NCBI GenBank assembly: GCA_020796225.1
Contig: CM036771.1
Span: forward strand, 27,634,176-27,698,175
Reading direction: 5' to 3'
Length of the DNA: 64,000 bases
Origin: Arion vulgaris
Lineage: Eukaryota; Mollusca; Gastropoda; Stylommatophora; Arionidae
Shown here: positions 45,251-57,300 of the stretch, one piece after another
How positions within the stretch are numbered: position 1 is the stretch's first letter
Layout of the letters: each line of letters starts with the position of its first letter
Program-made: the position numbers and the translations under genes
The notes under the pieces: generated by a model
What the model saw: the letters and a program-made list of their open reading frames with translations, nothing else
Databases searched by the model: none
Told to the model about the DNA's origin: nothing

Positions 45251-45371
45251 ATGCCTACCAGCCCTGTCCCTTACGTACATCCCAACAAGATCACTTTCTT
45301 CTTAACACAGTGTCCACACAAAGAAAAGTTTTGTGTGTACAACCCCTTTCCTTATGATATCGTTTTCAAAG
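45251..45371 (+). CDS. MSP-domain gene, first coding exon
   Basis: The ATG at 45251 is preceded directly by an in-frame TAG, so the start is fixed. The exon's acceptor is probably CATTCCAG at about 45220-45228, making the first bases 5' UTR. Forty codons, MPTSPVPYVHP to YDIVFK, then one base before a GTAAGT donor. The longest open frame over this exon is in a different, non-coding frame. Confidence 0.75.
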
Positions 45372-48300
45372 GTAAGTAAGTATCAATAAATGGGGATATT
45401 TGCATGCGTTTGTCATGAGAATCACTAAGTAGAATTTATTAGCATTATGACTATGATGCACATTTGAAGTTTTGTGGCAACACTCTCAGCTTCATGGATT
45501 GGTGATTCCTATTGAATGGGTATAGATGAACTTTTGCAAGGAACATATCAAGCTGAGCTTCAGGTAACTAGACCTCCAGGACAACTCAGATTTCACTAAG
45601 GAACATTATTAGTTTCTGAAGGATCATCTTCTTCTTCTGTGCGTTGTTCTTACGACCAATTTTAATCACTCTTTGTAATATGTTTGATCTTTGCCAAGAA
45701 CGTGTATACGTTGCACATAGGTTTGGTAGACCCCTAAACGCATAGACTTCTACACACTTAGGATACATGCATCCGATTTCAGCCAAACCTCCTTAGTCAA
45801 ATCTTAAGACATGCATGGCAGGTAACAGTGGTTCTATTCTTTACACCTCAAATTTGGGCCCCGGTAACCACTCGGGCGTCTGAAGGATCAGGGATTAACC
45901 AAGTCAGAAAAATCATTACAAATCATGCTTCAAACAGATTCTATTAGTTTCTGAAGGATCAGGTGTTAACCAAGTCAGAAAAATTATAACAAGTCATGCT
46001 TTAAACAGATTCTAACTACTCAATGTATGTAACCTCTCCCATTTCATTCCCGGAAAGTTAGGTCATGTATGACTGCTTCATTAAATTTTTATATTATTAT
46101 TATTACTACATTTTATATGTTGATACATATTACATTCATTACATCTTATAGTAAAATGCATATTTTATGTCAGACAGTTCTGTAATTTTATTGTGTCGCC
46201 ACATTATAAACTACATTTTATCTTTCCTATTCTGTCTGATGTCTTCAGTTTTTAGAAAATGTTGCAGCTGTATTTAAGTCCTATCATTTGCTAATTTAGT
46301 TATTTGTCAACTGGCCATAGAATACTTGATGAGGTAAGGAAAATAATTCAGAACTTTAGCAGAAGTTACTGTAGTGGGCTCTGCAAAAATGTGCTGAAAA
46401 GATCTTAATTTTTACATGTTCATCTTAAACTGAATGGTTACCGATCGTTACTTGTAGCCTTCTTCATTAAATGCGACATTGTATGTTAATTTAATTAGCC
46501 TGATTGTAGTCTGTAATTTTGGTGTTTTAGTTGACAATCCAGACCCCAGCATCTATTCATTGTCCCTAACACAAGGACTTGTCAGTAGCTCCAACAAGAT
46601 TTACATGTGAGTGCTTCTCATAATTTTTGCTATTTGTTTATTCTTTACATATTTATTTGAAGTTGATCTAAACTTTCTCATCTGTAGAGATTTACTGATA
46701 TTGAGTCAAATAAATATGTTTTCAATGGGTAATATTTGATCTGTAGAATAGATAAGTTAGATATATTTGATAGCGATAAATTCTATATGTTTATGACAGA
46801 GAAATTATGTTCCAAGTTACATTCACAGATCGAAGATTTTTTGTTTTCCTGATAAAGAAGCACTTGAGCTTTCAGCTCTTCGGCTCGGTGCCATGAACAC
46901 AGTGAATCTGGGGAACCTGTGGCTTTTCTGCCAGCCGTGGAATTGAACCCGCACTCACAGAGGGCTAGTCACCCGCAGTCCAGCGCGCTACGAACACGCT
47001 GGGCAGGAAGCGCAGATCGAAGATAAAATTAGAATATTAGATCAAAAGGGCAAAGAAAGTGGGCTTGAACATACATAGAGAAAAGGAAGGTCCATGAGGA
47101 TAAACGCAACAAACAGTAGCCATGGACACACACATGCAACATGTATGCAGCTTTCATGCGAGAGAACAGCAACATAAATAAGAATGGATGAACAGATATC
47201 AAAATATGAATACCAAAGTCACGATAAGATTTTCATTTGCTGATAAATATTTGGAAATCAAATCTTCTGTGTTTACTCTCAGATCTCAGCTTGAATATGT
47301 TCAATAATAGCAGTGTTCTGCCTCATGTTATCGAGATCTCCCAAGAGCTTGTCATGCAATGGTACTGGTGATGGCCACATCATTCTTCTCTACTCCTCAT
47401 ATGCTGGACAATTTGATGGAAAATTATAAGAAGTCATTTTGTCAGTGCCACAGGCCACACTCAGTGTTGTTCCTATCTTCTCTATCTTATTGAAAAGAGG
47501 GTATCTAAGTCTGTTGGGACCTGTGCTCAGTAGGATTATTACATCTTATTATTTTCTGTTGAGTTGGTAATATAGATCATTTGTCTGGTGACGCTGATAT
47601 TCTGTTTCCCACTTCATTCTGCATTTTCTTGGGACAAATCTCTTTACTTTTTCATTGTTGATGTTGATATCAGGTTGAGTTGATTTCTTTCCTCCTCCTT
47701 TGTCAATCATCATTTTCTTGGGACAAATCTCTTTACTTCTTCATTGTTGATGTTGATATCAGGTTGTGTTGGTTTCTTTCCTCCTCCTTTGTCAATCTAT
47801 CCACCATCCTTTTCAGGCAGTCAATAAGTTGTGATGTTATGTCAACCTGTAAAATGATTATCTCAAGTCAGACAGTAAAGTTATTATCTTAAATCAGCCA
47901 GTGCAGTAAAAGTATGTCTGCCTCATTTGTTGATGTGTCTTTTGTTTAATTTTAAATATTTTTTGTTGTCTCCAGAGATCTCACTTGCAACTCCAGGGTA
48001 GCTCCCATTGATGGAGTTCTGCAAGTGAGATTTTACAGATGCTTCAGATCCAGACATGGCCAGAAACACCATGCTCAGCAATATGTTGGTAAGTAAGATT
48101 TTAATATGGAGTAGACTGCATTCTGAAAGTGGATGTGTTGTGGACACATGGCACAGATAATGGCACAGATAATGGCACAGATATAGCTGCTTAACATCTG
48201 TAAACTAGTAGCATAACTTATTTATGCTCATCAGCTCAAACCACAAATATTGATTTATAAGTAGTTATTTATAAGTAGTATTTATAAGGCGTTGGGAAAC

Positions 48301-51300
48301 TGTTATAATGTGGGGGGGTGTTACAAAGTTTATGTTGTGCAAAGTGGGCGGTGTGCCGGAAAAGTTTGGGAATCTATGATCTAGCTCATGAAGGTCTTCT
48401 TGTGCCACATTTTGAATAACAGTCTTGGCTGACTTGCTAAACTACATGAATGCAAGTGGATCTTCTTCTTTGCGTTCGTTCTTTACGATCAATTTTAATC
48501 ACTCTTTGTGATATGTTTGATCTTTGCCAAGAACGTGTATACGTTGCACATTGGTTTGGTAGGCCCCTAAACGCATATACTTCTACACGTTTAGGACATG
48601 TGCATCCGATTTCAGCCAAACCTCCTTAGTCGCCTCTTACGACATGCATGGCAGGTAACAGTGGTTCTATTCTTTACACCCCAAATTTGTGACCCCAGTA
48701 ACCACTCGGGCGGTGCAAGTGGATGAATACAACTTTATTTTCTTCAAAATGTTTTAACCAGTTTTTCAGTCCTGCTTTTCTTTATGAATTAATTGCATTG
48801 CTTGAATCCATAATGTTAGTTTTTAAGTTAATAGTAGCTTCTGATTATTTCATGTGTTATTTATCTTTTACTAGGATTTCGGGAGGTTAGACTTTCAATT
48901 TTGACTGACCACAGTGAAAGAGAGAGAACCTCTGCTGAAGAGTTGACCTCTCTTTCCACAAGTGGTACATCTAAACCATTTCTAGGCAGCAACCTGGACA
49001 GTGCTAGTAGCCACAGCAGCAGCAGCAGAAGAAACTCTGGAAGAAAGGTTCAGGGTAGGTTATTTCAACTTTTTCAAACATCTTTGTTCAATCACCTTAC
49101 ATTGTAATATCTTGTAATATAATCCTTAGTGTCTGATGTGTGTCCGGTACACATCCCCTCAGTTTACATCCAATATTGACCATATTTCTATAAAATATTT
49201 TTGGACGAAATTTAGATCAGCTAAAGAAACAGTTTCGAAATCGGATCAATATTAGCTTTAAAATTAAATTAAATTCTTGATGTCCGATCCGACATTAAAA
49301 TCGGCCATCTTTGTTACACCAAAACACGCGGTTAAGATAGCTTAACAGTCAAAGGGATATAATCCAAAAATTGCCAGATGGCCTCTACAACATAGGCATG
49401 GATTACGTTCCTTAACATTCAACCACATTACCACTGGCATATAAATCTAATGATATTTTCAATCATTGGAGACCTTATGGGTTAGCTCATTCAAGTGAGA
49501 TCTTTTCAGGAGACCTGTAGTCCGAACAACTTGCTGTGAAGCCAGTGACATTTAGTGAAGTTCTACTTTTCTAACGGATTTCCTGCCGCTTTGTGCCTGT
49601 GGCGAGTGGTTCCTTTGCATCATATAATAAACACAAGATATTTTTTTATCTTTCTAATGTCGATCTTATTTACAAAAAATACACCATTAGTTGCGTTGCA
49701 TTTTTCCGTTTGCGTTGATTTACAGCTTCACTTTTCTGTTTCAAACTATACTATAGAGATTTTTTAATAATTAGGAAGAATGCAAAGACACTACTTTGAT
49801 TAGATGAAGCATTACAAAACCACTCAAATCGTTAAAATCGTTTAACAACGACATAGCCGATTCAAACCACTTCTTAAAAATATCAGAAAATACAATTCAT
49901 GCTATTAGACGACATCTTTTGGAAAGGCTTCCCAATTCCTCATCAAGGATTAAAACAACTTTCACCTGCAAGGAACCTTACGTGCGGTTAATTAGCTAGT
50001 AAGTTAAAAGCATGTCTGATATACAAGAAATAACATATACTCTATGGGCTAGGAAATAACATATGGAAATAACATATACTCTAAGGGGTCTCTGTGGCTA
50101 AGTGGTTAAGCCTTTTGCCTTGTGAGTCGGAGGTCATGGGTTTGAATCCGGACCACGCCGTTCTGTTCACGAGTGCAGTTTTTTCCAGAGACCCCTAGGT
50201 TTGTTGCTGGAGCTACGGAGTTCAGGCTTTGTGCACATCTCTGGCAGGTGGCGTGCCATTTCGCAGAGAGGGACTGAGCCATTGGGTAAAACTGGTGCAA
50301 TGAAGTCAATCCTTTGGCTTCTTCTTCTTCAATGATCCAGCGGCACTTGAGCTTTTCCCTTCGGCCCAATGCTATGTAGTGGTATCTGCATGTGTCTGTA
50401 AGTTGTTCTTTTGTTCCATATGTGTTCCATTTATCTGGCCTTGGAGGAAGGAGGGTCTTTCTGATGTCTTCTAGTGCTTGACACTTGAAGAGGTGGTGGT
50501 GAACGGTTTCATGATGATGTGCACACAGTTGGCACTCTGGAGTGTGTTGTGGATGAATTCTGTTCATGTAATTATTAAGTGTTATGTGTTGGGTTCGGAG
50601 TCTAAAAATGGTGCTCTGAGTGGTGCTCTCTTCTTGTAAGGTGGTTGATGTTGTCATTAAGGTTAGGGCTGGCCATATGAGTGTACACATCTCTTCCTGT
50701 GTTTCCCATGGCCCATCTGTTCAGCCAAATTTCTTATTTGTTGTCATTAGGATTTGCTTTGCTGTATGGAGAGTTGTTGCTGTGATTGGTTGTTCCTGTG
50801 TTGACCCTTTCTTGGCAAGCCTATCTGCTTTGTCATTTCCAGGTGTGTTTGAATGTCCAGGGATCCACTGCATGGTTATTTTGATGTCATGTGATGTAAT
50901 AAGTCTGTCAATATCTAGGGCTATATGGGATAGTTCAGATTTACAATGTCCACCATCCTCTAAGGCTTGAAGGGCAGACATTGAATCTGTGAAGATAATT
51001 ATGTTTTGTGCCTTTGATGGAAAGGCATCGAAACAGTCTTCAGGTGGTACAACGCTGCTTCTATCGCATGAATTTCAGCCTCATAATTGGAGCATATCTC
51101 CTCGCATGCACCAAACAGCTCTTCGGATGATCTGTCTGGGTATTGTATATATGCTTCGTAACCTGCTTTGATGGTGGCTTTAAATGCAGATCCATCAGTA
51201 TAGACATGTATCCATTCTTGGGGATAGGCATCAATGGTTCTTTGAGATGCTATCATAAGGCTGACTGGGTCGGAGCGTTTAGTTGCTTCATCTATCAATT

Positions 51301-54300
51301 TTGTTCTAATTTCAGGTGTATTCGAGGATGTGGTGGTAAGTTTGCTATTACTCTCTGCAGCTGCTGTCTTGTTTCTGGAAGGTGGTATCTGTCTTTGATT
51401 TCACTGACGTGGTGGAGGATTGACTTTTGTTTAATTCTGTTTCTCTGTTTCCACTTCTCAACAAGTAGTTTATTAGGGTGATCTTGATTCATTCTTTTGC
51501 TCCTTTCATAAGCTTCAACAGAGCTTTGTCCCTACGCAACCCAAGAGGTTTCACATTGTGTGTATTTCACATGCGGCGGTTGGTGTTGACCTCATTGCTC
51601 CGCTGATTAGACTTAAGGCATTGTTCTGTACTCTGTCTAGGGAATCAAGGTTTGTCTTGGAGCAAGTTGTTAGAAGAGCACTGTTGTACTCTATTGCAGA
51701 GCGGATGTAACCAAGATATAAGCCTCTCAGAGTATCTTTGTCTGATCCCCATGTTGTGCCAGCAAGCTTCTTCAATAGCTATAATCTTCTTAATGCTTTG
51801 TTCTTTACATTCACAACATGCTTCTTCAGGTTAAGCTGGCGGTCAAGTGTTACTCCAAGATATGTGGGGTGTTGTTCTCTTAGCAGTTGGTGATTGTCTA
51901 GATTTAATGTGATATTCTGTTTGGCAACTTTGTGGCTAATAGTGAAGATGGTATACACTGTTTTGGAACAGTTTATCTTTAGTTTCCATGTCTGGCAGTA
52001 GTCATGGAGTTTTCTTAGGTCTCCGTTAAGTTTACGTGCTCCACTTTCTACATCCTCATGACTTTGCCAAATAGCGTGGTCGTCTCGTATAGCGCTTTTC
52101 AGCCGTAATCTGACTTGCAAGGTCATTGATGTATATGAGGAAGAGGGTGCAACTTAGGGATGAGCCCTGTGGTAAACCCTCTTCTAAGACCTCCTTAGAT
52201 GAAATTGCATCATTGATTTTTGTCTGGATCGTACGGTCAATTAATAAGTACTTAATCCAGTTGTACAATTTCCCATGTATTCCAATGTCCATCATCTTCA
52301 TAAGGAGGCCTTTCTCCATACTCGATCGTAAGCCTGCTGCAGGTCAAAGAAGATGGCTACTGTGTGTTTGTTGTTCTGGAAGCTGTCGTGTATTCTTTGA
52401 GTAAGCCTAAAGAGTTGGTCCTCTGTGCAGTTGCCAGCTCTAAATCCCGCCTGTTCGTGGCATAGAGTGTTGGTACTTTCAAGAAACCAGTAGAGATGAC
52501 AATTTGACAATTTTTCAGCTAATTTCCTAGACATGATGTTAGGAGATTGGTCAGTAGCTTCTGGGTTCACCTAGGGGTTTGGTGTTTTTCAGGATAGGGA
52601 TAATATGGGCACTCCTCCAGGCTTTGGGGGGCATTCCATTTCTCCATGTCATATTAATTAGATGGAGAACTGCTACCTTCCTATTGACCCAAGTTTAGAA
52701 GCATCTCGTTGTGGATCTTATCTGGTCCAGGAGACTTTCTAAGTTTCAATTTCTTTAATGCCTGTTCTAATTCCTGTCTACTAATTTCTTTCTCAAAAAT
52801 GGAAGCATTTACTGTTTGAGCTTTTTCTTGTTGCTTCAAGTGGTTCAGACGCTTTCTGTCTATCTCTGTGAGTTCCCCTGCTCTGTTCACTAATGCAAAG
52901 TAATGGTTGAAGTGCTATGCTTTTTTCTGGTCTTCAATGATTGTTTTCCTTCCATCTATCACTGGTTTGGGATTTGTCTTCCTACTATCCCCAGACAGAT
53001 TGTTGACCAACGCCCAGGCTTTATTTCCATTTCGTCTGAAGTCTAGTTTTGAGCATGTGTCTATCCATTTTTCATTTTTAGCCTTCCTAACTGCAAGTTT
53101 TACTTTTGCACAAGCTTTATTGTACTGCACTTTTATGTCCAGTGATGGTGTGGACTCTAGTGTTTTCTTTAATGTGCTTCTTTCATAGATGGTGTCTTGT
53201 ATGTCTTGGTTCCAAAATGGTTTGTGTGATTTCCGGCTGCCCCTTGGGATACATAATGATGAGGCTTTCAGAATTGCTTTTGTTACTTCTTCGTTGAAAG
53301 TCTCAACACTGCTGGCATCAACTTGTGTAAGCAGAGAGTCAGTTGTTTCTTGAAAAGTTTCAGTTAGCTTTTTTGAAGTTCCACCGTGTTTTTGCTTTCG
53401 ACAGGCTCTACTTACAGTTGTTATAGTAGTAAGGAGTGGTTTGTGATCACTTTCGATATCATCAAGTATTTGAGAATGGCAGGATTCTGTCAAGTCGGAT
53501 GAGCAGGTGGTCAGGTCAGGTCGAGTAAGTGAGAGGTGAGCTCTGTGCAGCAGAGTTGGTGGAGATTCTGCATTCTGTAATACTGATAGATTTGTTGTAT
53601 CCATAGCTCTTCTATTAATTTCCTGTCCTGTTGTTGTCTGGGTAGCCCCTAACGTGAGAGTGTCCATTTAAGTCACCGGCTAAAATAGTTTTGCGATATT
53701 GTGTGTTGTGCAGTTCTGGCAGTTTGAGTGTTTTCTGCGGGGGGGTTATAGATGTTGTATATGGTATATTTTCCTCCAGAGTGCCAGATAGTAATTTGTT
53801 GCACATCTGTGGGATGGGCTGTTGTAAGCTGTGATGCATCCTGAATGTCGTTACGTATGTATGTGACTATGCCTCGGCAGTCAGTACACCTACAGGGATA
53901 ACTAGTGTATCCAGTCAAGTGCAGGTCACTGTCTTTGTGTAGGGTTTCTTGCAAAAGGGCCACATGTACCTTGTGGTCATGTAATAATTTTGAGAGTTCA
54001 ATCTTTTTTGTTTCTTAGGCCACAGATGTTTAATTGTAGGATATTAAGTGAATGTTTGTTCTTTTGGTCATCTGATATCTGTAGGTCCTTCTTCCTCCAA
54101 GGGTTTTGTGTATTTCTATGTTTGCATTTGTTTGTTTTGTTTTTCCAGTAGTCAATTTTTCGCACAGAACAGCCCGGTTACCCTCTGTATGGCGCGGACC
54201 TTGATATTGAGTCGACGTCCGATCTCGCTTAAATTTCTATTATTGTTGTACATAGCATTGAAAAGCTGGGGAGTCTGTGGATTTCCTACCCACCCCGGAC

Positions 54301-57300
54301 AGGAGCCAGAATAATACTGCCATAGCACTAGTGGATGAGGGGCTTTCTATGTCGCTTAATGATACTGCAGCCAAGGTAGGGTTCGCTGTTCTCATTCCCC
54401 GCCACCAGATTGCCTGCTGATCACACCAAGCTCAGTTATACTCTAGGCTTGTGTCCAAATGTTCAAGGCAAGAGGATCATCACGTCCTGAGTCACTGCGC
54501 CTGTACGATGGATGTCAGTCGTCAGAAAGCAGCACACATTGGTTCTCTATCCTCAGATCTAGTTAGTACCCTTCTGACTTCTTTCCAACCACAGAGGGTG
54601 CATGTACATTGTCAAATATTATACAAATGTTTACCACATCTACTCAGTTATGCTGTAGTGCTGTGCCAGATCTGAATGGTCATATGAGAGGCCATTAGAG
54701 CTCTACTGTGGTTAAGAGTATTTGAGGGGGAAAAAGGACGTGGGTAGGGGAAAGAAAGGAGGAAGTGGGAGGGTTAAGCAGGATTACTCCCGCCCACTCA
54801 TGTTGTTTAGCCAGTCAGCCGAGACTGTTGCTCGGGGTGTGGCACGTGGAGCCAAACATGAGCTGGGTGAGAAGTGGGGACCAAATAGGATCATGACTAT
54901 CCATGGACATACCCAGGATACGGCTGTCATTTCCGTGAGGTACTAACCCCTACCTTCTCACCCAACACCCCATCCTTTGGCTTAAAAACCCTTTAAACAT
55001 ATACTACAACAAACACATAATTGCATTATAATCAACTTGGGAAAGATTATTTAAATTTAATTTTTCCGTATCGTTTTCAGACCTTAGGTTATGAAATGCC
55101 TGTCACTTCACATTTCTAGCTGCTGGTGTGCTAGAACTTCACATTTCTGGCCCATAGGATTCCAATGCTATATCTATTGTTCTTATATCTTATTCTATCC
55201 TATCTTAACATTGAGATCTCATCTTAGACAACTCATTTCACATTTGTGATCTTTTCCTCTCTTGGGTTTTAGTTATGGACAATGTTTTGCATTTATAACA
55301 GAGAGTTAATAAACATGCACAGTTTATTAGGTGTTGCTTGATTACCTATGTCTATCATTGGGTGTTTGAGTAGTGGTGACAGTTGGTATGCCACTTTGTT
55401 GTTCTTTTGACATCAAGTCTTGATTTCTCTGTCCATTTTTCCATCTTCTGTAAAATGCTTCCAAGATATCTAAAGTTTGGGACCTGGTTGATGTTTGCAT
55501 TATTCACATACATATTTAATTTGGTTGTTTGATCTACTTATTTTTATGACTTCTGTTTTGGTTGTGTTAATTTTCATGTTGTATCTTTCACAAGTTGACT
55601 GTAATTTGTAATGCAGTTATGTGTTCTGGTGTTCGATCTTTCCTGTATATTAGACTCTGGTCATCTGCAAAAAGTAGTTCATTGGTTGAGTTATATTCAT
55701 TGCATTTGTTGTTTTCTCAATAATTTATATATATATATTATTGAAAATCAAAGGCGAAAGGACACAGCCTTGTCACACTGTGGATGTTAGTTTGAATTTG
55801 TCTGTCAAATTGTCATTTGTTGTTACTACCTGTAAGCATTTTTGATAAAGTGCTATAATGTTATCTAGCAATTGTCCTTGGTTTGGTTACTAAACTGACG
55901 CATTGTACCCGGGCAGACCCATAGATGCTCAGTCTCCCCAACAGATATCGAAGAGTATGCATACTGATAGTTCCTGTGGCTCGCTGATTAAACACACCTC
56001 TCACTCTGCCTCGCAGACATCCAGTTCGACTTGAACAACGGGTAACTTCAAACTGCTTAAATTGCTTGATCGATTCAACATCGATTTTAGTGTCCTCATC
56101 CAACAGAGAGTCGCAAGAGACCAAAGAATATCCCCCTTATCCATCTTCATCCCCCCAACAATCGTGCTGTTGATCAACCTTCCCTCTCTTTTAGAAAACA
56201 CCCATGCCCAGGACGTATACCCACGAAACCCCTGGAGGTTAGAGACTTAATGGCACTTTCACTTTTTAAACCTGCCCTTCTGGATCTTGTAAAAACATCG
56301 ACTGAAGCCGATACAACCTCCCCCAGAAAATAAGCCCCAGAAATCCAATGGAGGGCAGCAGTAACCTCAACCTCCATCCTCATACTAAAAGAAATTTGCT
56401 TCCCCCCTTTGCCCCAAAACCCACCATGCGTTAGCAAAAAAACCCCCGCCGGTTTCTCACACGTTAAAGAATCGGTATATACAAAACATCATCATTCCTT
56501 GTTATCTTCATCAACCAACTCCAGATCCCATGTTGCCCCAATCTCACATTCTTTTCCCAAGAAAAAGAACTTGAGATAGTTGGTCATGCTACCATCTGTT
56601 GGGCCATTTTTCCCCCTTTTGGTGGTTCGAAACCCTAGTCACCTCCAAATTGTTCTTCACCCGGGGGCCCACCCACCATAATTCTCGTGCCCCAACATCA
56701 TTAGTGTTCTTGTGTAGTGGATGTGTTTTTCCCAAAATAACCACTTTAATCCTTTTGGTTTGGGCGTTTGCGAGGGGAGCGTGTGACAGAATCAAGCATA
56801 TATCTCATCTTCAAATGAGGTATCCTAGTGCAGCCCAGAACTATCCCATACCTTCATTCTAACCCGTTACGTTCACATTTGATCTTGATATTAAAATTCC
56901 AGTCCTTCACCACTGACATTACCGTGATCAACAAAGGGCAAATAGTTTTGCTCAAGGTGTGGAAACCCTAACTTTGGGGCCGCTGAACAGCCCCGTTGTA
57001 TCTGTTCAATATGATGTTTAAAAATGGGGGCGATCAAAGGGTTTTTCCAAAATGCGCAGCCTGTCTCTGTGCTCGTGGATGTTATCAAAGATTACACAGG
57101 GGAGGGCAGCCTTGGATTTATTATTCCGAGCACCAAACATACCCCTTTTTTTGGATTGACCTGAGGCGGACCCCCACCAACCCCAGATGGTCGCAATGTT
57201 TTCTGAATGCCAACCATCCTCGTCTATCTGACCCCGTCCTGTATTTAAGATATCATCTGCAAATGTCAATGTCGACCCAATCCCGTTGGCTGAATTTTAT

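Noticed and set aside
45076..45357. 93-codon open frame as a gene
   Set aside because: It overlaps the MSP-gene first exon in another frame, and the 40-codon frame from 45251 gives the conserved-looking product and the correct splice phase.
50082..50330. tRNA-Leu/Ser-like gene
   Set aside because: The head of a SINE (family S4) with a tRNA-like promoter; the rest is a shared SINE body.
52907..53297. Plus-strand frames within 52.9-53.3 kb
   Set aside because: Shadows of the minus-strand LINE connector region.
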